From NCBI GenBank assembly GCA_910579465.1, contig CAJTUB010000002.1, forward strand, positions 68,980-132,979: DNA of 64,000 nucleotides, in the 5' to 3' direction. Each line of letters opens with the position of its first letter. Positions within the stretch are counted from its first letter, which is position 1. Of this stretch, positions 8,294 to 17,267 are shown one piece after another. The notes under the pieces were generated by a model. That model did not search any database and was not told the DNA's origin. It saw only the letters and a program-made list of their open reading frames with translations. Source of the stretch: an uncultured Lachnospiraceae bacterium. Its GTDB lineage: Bacteria; Bacillota; Clostridia; Lachnospirales; Lachnospiraceae. The position numbers and the translations under genes are program-made.

Positions 8294-10420
8294 ATGTATG
8301 TAGTAAAAAGAGACGGACGCACGGTAGATTATGACAGGAATAAGATATTACTTGCGATTCGCAAGGCAAACCGTGTTGTCGGGAAGGACGAGGCTGTAGA
8401 GGAAGAGAAAATAGAGCAGATTATCGCGGAAATCGAGTCGCTTGGCAGACACCGGATGCAGGTCGAGGAGATTCAGGATATGATTGAGCAGAAGCTGATG
8501 GCGGAGGGGAAGTTTGTTCTGGCAAAGGCGTACATTATTTACCGCTATACGAGAGAGCTTGTGCGTAAGGCGAATACGACCGACGATTCGATTATGAGCC
8601 TGATTCACCAGAGCAACAAGGACGTAATGGAGGAAAATTCCAACAAAAATGCCTATATTGCGTCGACACAGCGCGACCTGATTGCAGGCGAGGTGTCCAA
8701 GGACCTGACGAGGCGTGTGCTTCTGCCGGAGGAGATTTCCAAGGCACATGAGGAGGGCGTACTGCATTTCCATGATGCGGACTATTTTATCCAGCCGATT
8801 TTTAACTGCTGTCTGATTAACATCGGCGATATGCTAGATAACGGTACCGTAATGAACGGGAAGCTGATTGAAAGCCCGAAAAGCTTCCAGGTGGCATGTA
8901 CGGTAATGACACAGATTATTGCGGCAGTGGCAAGCAGCCAGTATGGCGGACAGTCGGTAGACGTAAGGCATCTGGGGAAATATCTCCGCATCAGCAGGGA
9001 GAAGTACCAGAAGCGTTATGAGGAGAGGTTCGGCGCTTCGATGAGCGCGGAGGAAATCGGCTATCTGGTGGACGAGCGTCTGCGGGACGAGCTGCGTTCG
9101 GGCGTACAGACCATCCAGTACCAGATTAATACGCTGATGACAACAAACGGGCAGTCGCCGTTTGTCACGCTGTTCCTGAATCTGGATAAGGACGACCCGT
9201 ATATCAAGGAAAATGCAATTATTATCGAGGAAATCCTGCGGCAGCGGCTGGAGGGAATCAAAAATGAGAAGGGAATCTATGTCACCCCGGCGTTCCCGAA
9301 GCTGATTTATGTGCTGGACGAGCATAACTGCCTGCGCGGCGGGGAGTATGATTTTATTACAAAGCTTGCGGTACGGTGCTCGGCAAAGCGGATGTACCCG
9401 GACTATATTTCTGCAAAGAAAATGCGCGAAAACTACGAGGGGAACGTGTTCAGCTGTATGGGCTGCCGGAGCTTTCTGACGCCGTGGAAGGACGAGAACG
9501 GGGAGTACAAGTTCGAGGGACGCTTTAATCAGGGCGTGGTAAGTCTGAACCTGCCGCAGATCGGGATTCTGGCAAAGGGCGATATGGAGCACTTCTGGCA
9601 GCTGTTAGAGGAACGTCTGGCGCTTTGCTTTGAGGCGTTGATGTGCAGACACCGCGCACTGGAGGGGACGTTGTCGGATGTGTCGCCGGTGCATTGGCAG
9701 TACGGCGCGATTGCAAGGCTGAAAAAGGGAGAAAAGATTGACCGTTTCCTGCACGGCGGGTATTCTACGATTTCCCTCGGGTATATCGGGCTTTATGAGG
9801 TGACGAAGCTGATGACCGGTGTCAGCCATACAGAGGAAGGCGGCAGGGAGTTTGCAATGAAGCTGATGAACCGTCTGCGGAAGGCAACAGATACATGGAA
9901 GGAGACGACAGGAATCGGGTTCGGGCTGTATGGGACGCCTGCGGAGTCCCTGTGCTACCGCTTTGCCAACATTGATAAAAAGCGCTTCGGCGAGATTAAG
10001 GATATTACGGATAAGGGCTATTATACCAATTCCTATCATGTAGATGTGCGTGAGAAAATCGATGCTTTTTCGAAGTTTGACTTTGAAGCAAAGTTCCAGG
10101 TTATCTCCTCGGGTGGTGCAATTTCCTATGTAGAGATTCCGAATATGCGTCATAACCTCGAGGCGCTGGAGGAGCTGGTGCGCTATATTTACGACCATAT
10201 CCAGTATGCAGAGTTTAACACGAAGTCGGACTACTGCCATGTATGCGGCTTTGACGGGGAAATCAAGATTAACGAAAAGCTGGAATGGGAATGTCCGCAG
10301 TGCGGCAATAAGGACCACTCCAAAATGAACGTGACGAGAAGGACCTGCGGGTATCTCGGGGAAAATTTCTGGAATGTCGGAAAGACAAAGGAAATCAATG
10401 CAAGGGTACTGCACATTTAG
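8294..10420 (+). CDS. nrdD: Anaerobic ribonucleoside-triphosphate reductase
   Basis: Class III reductase, 708 residues, reducing NTPs to dNTPs without oxygen. An N-terminal ATP-cone (residues 1 to about 95, starting YVVKRDGRTVDYDRNKI) provides allosteric control. The C-terminus has the zinc ribbon (CHVCG and CPQCG) and the glycyl-radical site CGYLG, with Gly686 as the expected radical residue. NrdG, encoded 102 bp downstream, generates that radical. NrdR-like boxes precede the promoter. Length and motifs are complete. Confidence 0.95.
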   Translation: MYVVKRDGRTVDYDRNKILLAIRKANRVVGKDEAVEEEKIEQIIAEIESLGRHRMQVEEIQDMIEQKLMAEGKFVLAKAYIIYRYTRELVRKANTTDDSIMSLIHQSNKDVMEENSNKNAYIASTQRDLIAGEVSKDLTRRVLLPEEISKAHEEGVLHFHDADYFIQPIFNCCLINIGDMLDNGTVMNGKLIESPKSFQVACTVMTQIIAAVASSQYGGQSVDVRHLGKYLRISREKYQKRYEERFGASMSAEEIGYLVDERLRDELRSGVQTIQYQINTLMTTNGQSPFVTLFLNLDKDDPYIKENAIIIEEILRQRLEGIKNEKGIYVTPAFPKLIYVLDEHNCLRGGEYDFITKLAVRCSAKRMYPDYISAKKMRENYEGNVFSCMGCRSFLTPWKDENGEYKFEGRFNQGVVSLNLPQIGILAKGDMEHFWQLLEERLALCFEALMCRHRALEGTLSDVSPVHWQYGAIARLKKGEKIDRFLHGGYSTISLGYIGLYEVTKLMTGVSHTEEGGREFAMKLMNRLRKATDTWKETTGIGFGLYGTPAESLCYRFANIDKKRFGEIKDITDKGYYTNSYHVDVREKIDAFSKFDFEAKFQVISSGGAISYVEIPNMRHNLEALEELVRYIYDHIQYAEFNTKSDYCHVCGFDGEIKINEKLEWECPQCGNKDHSKMNVTRRTCGYLGENFWNVGKTKEINARVLHI

Positions 10421-10441
10421 GGAAACGCTGAGGAAAGCGCG

Positions 10442-10490
10442 TTCGCACTGGATTTGCGCTGCGAAGCAGCAGATTCTGCGGCAAAGCGAA
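10442..10490. repeat. Palindromic intergenic repeat between nrdD and nrdG
   Basis: TTCGC and TTTGC on the left pair with GCAAA and GCGAA on the right, around an inner GCTGC/GCAGC hairpin. The segment GGATTTGCGCTGCGAAGCA (10450-10468) recurs with one change at 19425-19443. The hairpin sits inside an expected operon and could tune nrdG expression. Confidence 0.6.
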
Positions 10491-10522
10491 AATAAGGCAG
10501 TGTGCCTGACAGGAGTGTCAGA

Positions 10523-11053
10523 ATGAATTATGCAGATATAAAACAGTATGATATTGCAAACGGGCCGGGCGTCCGGGTTTCTCTCTTTGTAAGCGGATGT
10601 ACGCACCACTGTAAGAACTGTTTCAACAAAGAGGCATGGGACTTTTCTTACGGAAAGCCGTTTACTGCAGAAACACAGGAGCAGATTCTTTCCTATCTGG
10701 ATAAGCCCTATGTAAGAGGACTTACCCTGCTTGGAGGGGAGCCGTTTGAGCGGGAGAACCAGGAGGCGCTGCTTCCGTTTCTGCGCAGGGTAAAGGAACG
10801 CCTGCCGGACAAGGATATCTGGGCATTTTCCGGCTATGACTTTGAAAAAGACATTACAGGCTATATGTACCGTGAGTGGGAGCCGACAAAGGAGCTGCTC
10901 TCCATGATTGACGTGCTGGTGGACGGTGAGTTTATAGAAGAGCAGAAGAGCCTGAACCTGCGCTTTAAGGGCTCTGCAAACCAGCGGACGATTCTCGTAC
11001 AGGAATCGCTTGCCGCCGGAAAGCTTGTGCTATATGATTTGACGGTAGAATAG
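10523..11053 (+). CDS. nrdG: Anaerobic ribonucleotide reductase activating protein
   Basis: A 176-residue radical SAM activase with CTHHCKNC (Cys26, Cys30, Cys33) binding the 4Fe-4S cluster. It uses SAM to place the glycyl radical on NrdD. It also shows the LLGGEPF motif. The ATG at 10523 has AGGAG seven bases upstream; the in-frame start at 10502 has no such site. Paired with nrdD, probably in one transcript. Confidence 0.92.
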   Translation: MNYADIKQYDIANGPGVRVSLFVSGCTHHCKNCFNKEAWDFSYGKPFTAETQEQILSYLDKPYVRGLTLLGGEPFERENQEALLPFLRRVKERLPDKDIWAFSGYDFEKDITGYMYREWEPTKELLSMIDVLVDGEFIEEQKSLNLRFKGSANQRTILVQESLAAGKLVLYDLTVE

Positions 11054-11092
11054 GCACGAAAAGAATAAAAGGGGAAAAGAAAGGGGGGTTCT

Positions 11093-12496
11093 ATGCTTCA
11101 GAAAATCTGGAATACGCTTTTACACGGCGAAAGCCGTACAAAGAGATTTTTGATTTCGGTGATAGGACTTGGACTGGCAACGGTGGGCTGTCTTGTAGCG
11201 GCAATTATGACACATTCCCCGCTGTTCTGGGTAGCGTCGGTGGCATCGGGCCTGATTACGGCTGCCGTAACAAGGGATACGGTACTTGTGGTAAGTAAGG
11301 ATAACACGGTGAAAAAGGTGCCGGGGAAGAAGGCTGCCGGAGGAAGGACGGGCGGCGGAAGTCCGTCGGAACAGAGGAAAGAGAAGAAGGAAGAGAAGGA
11401 AGAAAAGAAAGAGTCACCGGACAGAGAGGGAGCAGGCAGAAAAGAGCCTGACCGGAAGGAGTCCGGCAGGCAGAAAGAGGACGGGAAAAAGCCTGACCGG
11501 AAGGAAGCCGCTGAGAAGGAGCCCGGAAGGCAGAAGGCAGGTGAAAAAAAGCCTGACAGGCAAAAGACAGACCGAAAAGAGTCTGACAGGCAGGAAGCCG
11601 CCGAGAAGGAACCTGACACACAAAAGGCAGACAGGAAAAAGGCAGGAAAAAAGGGAACGGACAGGAAAAAGACCGGGAAGCAGGAGACAAAGGAGGAAGC
11701 GTTAGCGCGGGAAGAGGCGGACGAGGAAGAGCTTGGCGAGGATGCGCTGACGAACATGACTGAGAGTAAGCTGAAAAATCTGCTGGTGCGCTATAAGGTA
11801 AAGCAGGAGCATGTTCCGGTCGTAATCGATTTATGCGTTTCGGAGCGTGTGAAGCAGTGCCCCGGCTTTGCCTGGGTTGCAGGAGGAAGCTTAAAGATTC
11901 TGCTGGTGGAGTCGAAGCCGCGTCTGATTGAGCGCTCCTGTCATGCACTTCAGGTGCTTGAGGTAGAGCGCGGGATAGCGGTACGCGCATCCAACGAATA
12001 TACGGAGCTCCGCAAGACCGAGCTGATGAACCTTATGTTTACGCCGTATCTGCCGCGGTATCATCAAAAAACAATCGGTGGCAGGACGGTGCTGTTGAAA
12101 AATCTTTATGTTTTAGACGGGGATATGAAGTTTTCTTCCGGCTCCGTGAACGGGCTGAGAAGGCTGCTTCCGCTACGGATTGAGCTCAATGACCGCAGAA
12201 TACAGGAGCAGGAGGCAGGCCCTTATAGCAAGGAGCTGTTTCTTACCTCGTTTTTATGGCAGGACGGTATCCTGACATTAAAAGACTATCAGAAGGAAGT
12301 GGAGCAGACTCTGGAGAGTATGGCGGCTGCCGATATTTCTTATAATGAGTTTGAGAAGGAATTGTCCGAAATGATCCGTTCAGGGCTTCTTCCGGCGGAA
12401 TACCGGAAGTTCGCATACGCGAAGCGGGAAGAGCGGAAAGCGGGGAAGGACGACGGGAAGGACAAAAAGAAAGGCAGGAAGGAAAGGAGAGCATAG
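11093..12496 (+). CDS. Membrane-anchored protein with Lys/Glu/Asp repeat region, unknown function
   Basis: 467 residues, not recognised. Two membrane segments lie near residues 17-60. Residues about 78-215 are highly charged and repetitive, built from short degenerate units such as KKPDRKE, AEKEPG and DRKES, and probably disordered. Residues about 220-440 form a folded-looking domain with hydrophobic strands (VPVVIDLCV, LKILLVES, VLEVERGIAV). The tail is again Lys/Arg-rich. mgsA starts 6 bp later, so the two may be co-transcribed. The repeat DNA keeps frames open on both strands, so its antisense ORFs are shadows. Confidence 0.7.
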   Translation: MLQKIWNTLLHGESRTKRFLISVIGLGLATVGCLVAAIMTHSPLFWVASVASGLITAAVTRDTVLVVSKDNTVKKVPGKKAAGGRTGGGSPSEQRKEKKEEKEEKKESPDREGAGRKEPDRKESGRQKEDGKKPDRKEAAEKEPGRQKAGEKKPDRQKTDRKESDRQEAAEKEPDTQKADRKKAGKKGTDRKKTGKQETKEEALAREEADEEELGEDALTNMTESKLKNLLVRYKVKQEHVPVVIDLCVSERVKQCPGFAWVAGGSLKILLVESKPRLIERSCHALQVLEVERGIAVRASNEYTELRKTELMNLMFTPYLPRYHQKTIGGRTVLLKNLYVLDGDMKFSSGSVNGLRRLLPLRIELNDRRIQEQEAGPYSKELFLTSFLWQDGILTLKDYQKEVEQTLESMAAADISYNEFEKELSEMIRSGLLPAEYRKFAYAKREERKAGKDDGKDKKKGRKERRA

Positions 12497-12502
12497 AGAA
12501 GG

Positions 12503-12979
12503 ATGGAAGATGTAATCAGGTTTACGATGGGAAAACAGAAGCACATTGCGCTGATTGCGCATGACGGCAAGAAGCAGGAGCTGATTGCATGGTGCGAACG
12601 GAACAAAGAGATTCTGCAGCGGCATTTCCTCTGCGGCACCGGGACGACGGCACGGTTAATCGCAGAAAAGACCGGGCTTCCGGTAAAGGGCTATAACAGC
12701 GGTCCTCTTGGCGGCGACCAGCAGATAGGCTCCCGCATTGTGGAGGGAACGATTGATTTTGTTATTTTTTTCTGGGACCCGCTAGAGGCACAGCCGCATG
12801 ACCCGGATGTCAAGGCGCTGCTGCGGATTGCGCTTGTTTACGATATCCCGATTGCCAATAATCTGGCGACGGCGGACTTTTTGCTCCACTCGCATTATAT
12901 GGAGGAGGAATATGAGCGCAAGGTAAAGAACTACAATAAGACAATTGCGGAACGCCTGGAGAAGCTCGGAGGGAACTGA
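12503..12979 (+). CDS. mgsA: Methylglyoxal synthase
   Basis: 158 residues with family motifs: IALIAHDGKK at the start, CGTGTTA for phosphate binding, GPLGGDQQIG with the catalytic Asp, and FFWDPLEAQPHDPD. It converts dihydroxyacetone phosphate to methylglyoxal and phosphate, a bypass of lower glycolysis under phosphate limitation. A hairpin overlaps the stop codon. It sits six bases after the charged-repeat protein, a pairing with no obvious functional reason. Confidence 0.93.
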   Translation: MEDVIRFTMGKQKHIALIAHDGKKQELIAWCERNKEILQRHFLCGTGTTARLIAEKTGLPVKGYNSGPLGGDQQIGSRIVEGTIDFVIFFWDPLEAQPHDPDVKALLRIALVYDIPIANNLATADFLLHSHYMEEEYERKVKNYNKTIAERLEKLGGN

Positions 12980-13048
12980 GGAAGCGCTGATTAAATCATC
13001 GCTTCCTCAGAGCCTCCGGCGCGGGAAACGCTTTCATCAGCGTTTCCC
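12976..13048. repeat. Two palindromic repeats after mgsA
   Basis: The first hairpin is an 11-bp perfect stem (CTGAGGAAGCG, 12976-12986, with CGCTTCCTCAG, 13000-13010) that includes the mgsA stop. Bases 12979-13021 are the exact reverse complement of 19473-19515 (43 nt). The second hairpin pairs GGGAAACGCT (13023) with AGCGTTTCCC (13039). Confidence 0.85.
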
Positions 13049-13052
13049 TAAG

Positions 13053-13174
13053 CCTGGGTTTCCGCATTTTGCATATCCTTTTGTGTCCCGCAGGCTGTGC
13101 AGTATCCTGATTTTGCACAGTCTGCAGAACTTTCCGGGAGCGCAAATATGCTGCAAAAGCTGCGGAAACTCAGG
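13053..13174. repeat. Short element bounded by inverted repeats (MITE-like)
   Basis: CCTGGGTTTCCGCA at 13053-13066 and TGCGGAAACTCAGG at 13161-13174 are inverted repeats with one mismatch, flanking about 94 bp that holds an inner CTGTGCA/TGCACAG hairpin. The right end is the motif seen upstream of other promoters in this window. Confidence 0.6.
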
Positions 13175-13189
13175 CGGTCCGGAAAGGGC

Positions 13190-13223
13190 TTGACAATACA
13201 AGTATAATTGTATACAATTATAC
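13190..13223 (+). promoter_or_regulatory. Citrate operon promoter overlapped by a perfect 22-bp palindrome
   Basis: TTGACA at 13190 is 17 bp from TACAAT at 13213. Bases 13202-13223 are a perfect palindrome centred on TTGTATACAA, the kind of site bound by FadR/FCD-subfamily GntR regulators. It covers the -10 region, so binding should repress. The operon's third gene encodes such a regulator, which is the likely ligand-controlled repressor. Confidence 0.8.
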
Positions 13224-13256
13224 GGTAATGTGATTGATAAAAAGGAGCGTATCTGC

Positions 13257-14663
13257 ATGGAGAATCGAAAAGTATACCGAAATCCGCATAATAACCTGCT
13301 TTCCTTAGAGGAACATATGTATGAGCTGGTGGATGTTTCTACCCCGAATGTTTTCCGCAATCTGTTTCCGTATGATGAGGTGCCGAAGATTGCATTTAAC
13401 GACCGGATTGTGCCGCATTGTTTTCCGGATGAAATCTGGATTACTGATACGACGTTCCGCGACGGGCAGCAGTCGAGGGCGCCATATACGACCGAACAGA
13501 TTGTGACGATTTTTGACTATCTGCACCGTCTCGGCGGTCCGAACGGCGTTATCCGCCAGAGTGAGTTCTTCCTTTACAGCAAAAAGGACAGGGACGCCGT
13601 ATATAAGTGTATGGAGCGGGGCTACCAGTTCCCGGAGGTGACCTCGTGGATTCGTGCCAATAAGAAGGATTTCGAGCTGGTCAAAGAGATAGGAATGAAA
13701 GAAACCGGTATTCTGGTAAGCTGTTCGGATTTCCATATTTTCTATAAGATGAAAATGACAAGGGCACAGGCAATGGAGCATTATCTGAACGTAGTCAGGG
13801 AGTGTCTGGAGACCGGCGTGGCGCCGCGCTGCCACTTGGAGGACATTACCCGTTCGGATATTTACGGCTTTGTCATTCCGTTCTGCTTTGAGCTGATGAA
13901 GCTTGGCGCCGAGTACGGAATCCCGGTAAAGGTCCGTGCCTGTGATACGATGGGCTATGGCGTGAACTTCCCGGGCGCCGTGATTCCGCGTTCCGTACAG
14001 GGAATTATCTATGGTCTGATGACCCATGCCGGTGTGCCGTCCGAGCTTCTGGAATGGCACGGGCATAACGATTTCTATAAGGCGGTTTCCAATTCGACGA
14101 CCGCATGGCTCTACGGGGCATCGGGTGTCAACTGCTCGCTGTTCGGCATCGGGGAGCGTACCGGAAATACGCCGTTGGAGGCAATGGTATTCGAGTACGC
14201 GCAGTTAAAGGGAACCTTAGACGGTATGGATACTACGGTGATTACCGAGCTTGCAGAGTATTATAAGAAGGAAATCGGATATCAGATTCCGCACCGGACG
14301 CCGTTTGTCGGAAAGAATTTTAATGTGACGCGTGCCGGAATCCATGCGGACGGGCTTTTGAAGAATGAAGAGATTTATAATATTTTTGATACGGAGAAGT
14401 TCCTGAACCGTCCGGTGCTTGTGTCGGTTTCCAATACCTCCGGTCTTGCGGGGATTGCGCACTGGATTAATTCCTTTTATCATTTAAAGGGCAGCGCAGC
14501 GCTTGACAAGTCCAATCCTCTGGTGCAGAAGCTGAAGGAAATCGTGGACCAGGAGTATGAGGACGGCCGTATTACGGTGATGACCGATGCGGAGCTGGTA
14601 GAGCTGATAAACCGGTATAAGGCGGAATGTGGGACGGAGCTTCCGGAGGTTTCCGTAGAATAA
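13257..14663 (+). CDS. Probable Re-citrate synthase (isopropylmalate/homocitrate synthase superfamily)
   Basis: About 468 residues with the DRE-TIM metallolyase core: TDTTFRDGQQSR near residue 65 (metal and substrate binding), ECLETG, HCHLED-like RCHLEDITRSD, and the WHGHNDFYKAV metal site. Enzymes of this family condense acetyl-CoA with a 2-oxoacid. Clostridia use a member as Re-face citrate synthase to make glutamate. The neighbouring icd gene and FCD regulator favour citrate over leucine or lysine synthesis. No aconitase lies in the operon. The ATG at 13257 follows AAAGGAG at good spacing. Alternative: homocitrate or 2-isopropylmalate synthase. Confidence 0.75.
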   Translation: MENRKVYRNPHNNLLSLEEHMYELVDVSTPNVFRNLFPYDEVPKIAFNDRIVPHCFPDEIWITDTTFRDGQQSRAPYTTEQIVTIFDYLHRLGGPNGVIRQSEFFLYSKKDRDAVYKCMERGYQFPEVTSWIRANKKDFELVKEIGMKETGILVSCSDFHIFYKMKMTRAQAMEHYLNVVRECLETGVAPRCHLEDITRSDIYGFVIPFCFELMKLGAEYGIPVKVRACDTMGYGVNFPGAVIPRSVQGIIYGLMTHAGVPSELLEWHGHNDFYKAVSNSTTAWLYGASGVNCSLFGIGERTGNTPLEAMVFEYAQLKGTLDGMDTTVITELAEYYKKEIGYQIPHRTPFVGKNFNVTRAGIHADGLLKNEEIYNIFDTEKFLNRPVLVSVSNTSGLAGIAHWINSFYHLKGSAALDKSNPLVQKLKEIVDQEYEDGRITVMTDAELVELINRYKAECGTELPEVSVE

Positions 14664-14721
14664 AGAAGAGAATAGAAAAAGGAAAAGCAAATGGAAAAGA
14701 AAATGCAAGGAGGATATCAGG

Positions 14722-15882
14722 ATGCAGGCAAAAATTGAGGCGGCAAAGGAAGCGTTTGGAAGGCTTTTAGAGGAGCAGCTTGCCAGGGTCGAGGAGATGA
14801 AAAAACAGGGGGATTTTGTCGATTACAAGTCGTTGGAGCAGATTAAAATCGGCGTCTGCGGCGGAGACGGCATCGGACCGGCAATTACCGGACAGGCACA
14901 GAGGATTCTGGAGTATCTGTTAAAGGATGAGATTGCTTCCGGAAAGGTACTGATTAAAAATATCGAGGGACTGACGATTGAGCGCCGTGTAGAAGAGAAT
15001 GCCGCAATTCCGGCAGAGGTACTGAAGGAGTTAAAGACCTGCGACGTGATTCTGAAGGGACCGACCACGACGCCGCAGAAGGGCGACCCGTGGCCGAATG
15101 TCGAGAGCGCAAATGTAGCAATGCGTAAGGCACTGGATTTATTTGCAAACGTAAGACCGGTCCGCATTCCGGAGCAGGGAATCGACTGGACGTTTTACAG
15201 GGAGAATACCGAGGGTGCCTATGCGGTCGGTAGTAAGGGTGTTCATGTCACCGAGGACCTTGGCGTAGATTTTACGGTAGTGACCTCGCAGGGCTGTGAG
15301 AGAATTATCCGCGCGGCATTTGAGTTTGCAAAGGCAAACGGAAAGACAAGGGTGAGCGCAGTAACAAAGGCGAACATCATTAAGACGACCGACGGCAAGT
15401 TCTTAGAGACGTTCCGTGAGATTGCAAAGGATTATCCGGGAATTACCGCAGATGAGTGGTATATTGATATTATGACCGCAAAGCTGGTAGATGAGAAGAG
15501 AAGAAGGGATTTCCAGGTTGTGGTGCTGCCGAACCTCTACGGCGATATTATTACCGACGAGGCAGCCGAGTTCCAGGGCGGTGTCGGTACGGCAGGAAGC
15601 GCAAACATCGGGAAAAAGTATGCGATGTTCGAGGCAATCCACGGCTCTGCACCGCGTATGGTAAAAGAGGGAAGGGATATTTATGCGGACCCGTGTAGCG
15701 TCATCCGTGCGGCAGCGATGCTTCTTGCACACATCGGCTACAATGACAAGGCGGATAAGCTCTATAAGGCGCTGGATATCTGTACGATTACCGAGAAAAA
15801 GCTGGTGATGACCGGCCGCGATACCGGTGCAACCGGGGCTCAGTTTGCGGATTACATTATGGAAACCATCGAAAAGATGTAA
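14722..15882 (+). CDS. icd: Isocitrate dehydrogenase
   Basis: 386 residues of the isocitrate/isopropylmalate dehydrogenase family: GDGIGP near residue 50, an FYRENTEGAYAVGSKG substrate loop, the NLYGDIITDEAAEFQGG metal-binding region and the EAIHGSAPR motif. It oxidises isocitrate to 2-oxoglutarate with NAD(P). With the upstream synthase it completes the oxidative branch from acetyl-CoA to glutamate, given an aconitase elsewhere. AAGGAGG lies upstream. The N-terminal 40 residues are a charged helical extension before the usual start of the fold. Confidence 0.88.
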   Translation: MQAKIEAAKEAFGRLLEEQLARVEEMKKQGDFVDYKSLEQIKIGVCGGDGIGPAITGQAQRILEYLLKDEIASGKVLIKNIEGLTIERRVEENAAIPAEVLKELKTCDVILKGPTTTPQKGDPWPNVESANVAMRKALDLFANVRPVRIPEQGIDWTFYRENTEGAYAVGSKGVHVTEDLGVDFTVVTSQGCERIIRAAFEFAKANGKTRVSAVTKANIIKTTDGKFLETFREIAKDYPGITADEWYIDIMTAKLVDEKRRRDFQVVVLPNLYGDIITDEAAEFQGGVGTAGSANIGKKYAMFEAIHGSAPRMVKEGRDIYADPCSVIRAAAMLLAHIGYNDKADKLYKALDICTITEKKLVMTGRDTGATGAQFADYIMETIEKM

Positions 15883-15894
15883 GGAGGTCGCTGC

Positions 15895-16563
15895 ATGAGC
15901 GATGCCAAGCTGCAAAACGACGGGGAAGACAGGTATTCTCTGCGCGGCAGGGTGTTCGGCCATATCAGGGAGGGAATCCTGTCGGGGCGGTACAGTGAAA
16001 ATGAAGAGTTAAAGGAAAATGCAATCGGCGCAGAGCTCGGCGTCAGCCGCACACCGGTGCGGGAGGCGCTGCGCCAGCTTGAGCTGGAGGGGCTTGTTAC
16101 GATTGTCCCGAACAAGGGCGCGTATGTGACCGGAATTTCCGAGAAGGATATCCATGATATTTATACGATACGTTCCTATCTGGAGGGACTGTGTGCGCGC
16201 TGGGCGTGTGAGCATATTACCGAGGAGCAGTTAGATGCCATCGAGGAAGTGATTTATCTTTCGGAGTTCCATACCGGCAAGGGGCATTTTGAGCAGGTCG
16301 TGGAGCTGGACAGCAAGTTCCATAAGCTGGTGTATGGCGCCTGCGGCAGTAAGATACTGGAGCATGAGCTTTCGGATTTCCACCATTATGTAGAACGGGT
16401 GCGGAAGATTACGCTTTCCAAGGAGGAGCGCGCGGTGCGTTCCAACGCGGAGCATACGGCGATTCTTTCCGCAATCCGCGCAAGGGATGGCGCACTGGCA
16501 GAAAAGCTGGCACATGAGCATATTATCTGTACGATAGAAAATATTGAAAAGCTGGGACTTTAA
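15895..16563 (+). CDS. GntR-family (FCD/FadR subfamily) transcriptional regulator
   Basis: 222 residues: an N-terminal winged helix (ELKENAIGAELGVSRTPVRE, residues about 35-60) and an all-helical FCD ligand domain with metal-type ligands (Asp in ELDSKFHKLVY, His in SNAEHTAIL and AHEHI). FCD domains sense carboxylates, which fits control of citrate metabolism. It is the last gene of the operon, 12 bp after icd, with a strong AAGGAGGT site. The 22-bp palindrome at 13202 is its probable operator. Confidence 0.88.
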   Translation: MSDAKLQNDGEDRYSLRGRVFGHIREGILSGRYSENEELKENAIGAELGVSRTPVREALRQLELEGLVTIVPNKGAYVTGISEKDIHDIYTIRSYLEGLCARWACEHITEEQLDAIEEVIYLSEFHTGKGHFEQVVELDSKFHKLVYGACGSKILEHELSDFHHYVERVRKITLSKEERAVRSNAEHTAILSAIRARDGALAEKLAHEHIICTIENIEKLGL

Positions 16564-16569
16564 AGCAGA

Positions 16570-16605
16570 GGAACCGCGGCGGGTACGGTAGCGCGGTTCC
16601 TTTTG
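16570..16605 (+). terminator. Terminator of the citrate operon
   Basis: GGAACCGCG (16570-16578) pairs perfectly with CGCGGTTCC (16592-16600), followed by a T run. Confidence 0.88.
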
Positions 16606-16639
16606 TTTGGGTTTTGTAAAAAATATTGGATGCTAAGGT

Positions 16640-16841
16640 ATGATGGAAGTAGAACTGAAAAATGATATTGAAATGGTAATTCTGGCATTTTCAGAAAATA
16701 AATGGCAACATTATGTTTCGTTATGGAAAAAAACAGAAGATATCAAAGGCAATAAAGTCACCTCTAGTATTTGAAAACATAAATAATCCCGGTGTAAAAT
16801 ATCAATGGGATGAGGCATCGAATTCGTTTCAGGAGGAATAG
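16640..16841 (+). pseudogene. Decayed small gene (two ORF pieces in different frames)
   Basis: An AT-rich ORF of 44 codons starts at 16640 (MMEVELKNDIEMVILAF...) and stops at 16772. A second piece one frame over (LVFENINNPGVKYQWDEAS...) runs to a stop at 16839. A single frameshift near 16755-16770 would join them into about 66 residues. The family is not recognised. The change in base composition starts here and continues through the next gene. Confidence 0.35.
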
Positions 16842-16847
16842 ATACTT

Positions 16848-17216
16848 ATGGAAAAAAGTAAATTTTGGATTACGATTCCAATCTACTGGATTGTCTTTTT
16901 GGTATATAACATTTTTTTGGAACCGATATCGTCTTGTTTTCGTTTCTATGATTTTATAGTAGGGAGTCCGAAGTATCATTATGGACCCTGTAGCTTTTCT
17001 ATTACAATCTCACTCGTGCTTTTGATTTTGGGGATTGTATATGTTATGAAAGGGATTGCAAAAGACAGCTACCTGAAAGAAGATTACTATTGGAAAAAGG
17101 CAAGGAAAAGAGGAATGATAGTAATAAGTATTTTGGTATTGAGTTTTGCCGCACAGTTTTTTTACTATCTGAATCACTTTTCGTATTATTATCTGTTTGG
17201 AATAGTGTTATGGTAA
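16848..17216 (+). CDS. Small hypothetical membrane protein
   Basis: 122 residues with three to four hydrophobic helices (WITIPIYWIVFLVYNIFL; ITISLVLLILGIVYVM; MIVISILVLSFAAQFFYYL). AGGAGGA lies nine bases upstream. It is AT-rich like the decayed gene before it, unlike its flanks, which suggests acquisition. No family recognised. Confidence 0.6.
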   Translation: MEKSKFWITIPIYWIVFLVYNIFLEPISSCFRFYDFIVGSPKYHYGPCSFSITISLVLLILGIVYVMKGIAKDSYLKEDYYWKKARKRGMIVISILVLSFAAQFFYYLNHFSYYYLFGIVLW

Positions 17217-17267
17217 AATGTAACTTGCTTTTATTTTTAAGCGATTGGTTTAAAGGGAATTGCCGTA

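Noticed and set aside
11450..11700. CRISPR-like or tandem DNA array
   Set aside because: Repeats are short, irregular and in frame; they encode degenerate charged peptides, with no constant repeat and spacer.
11098..11990. Long antisense ORFs over the charged-repeat gene
   Set aside because: The Ser/Phe/Pro-rich translations are the mirror of Lys/Glu/Arg codons and have no ribosome sites.
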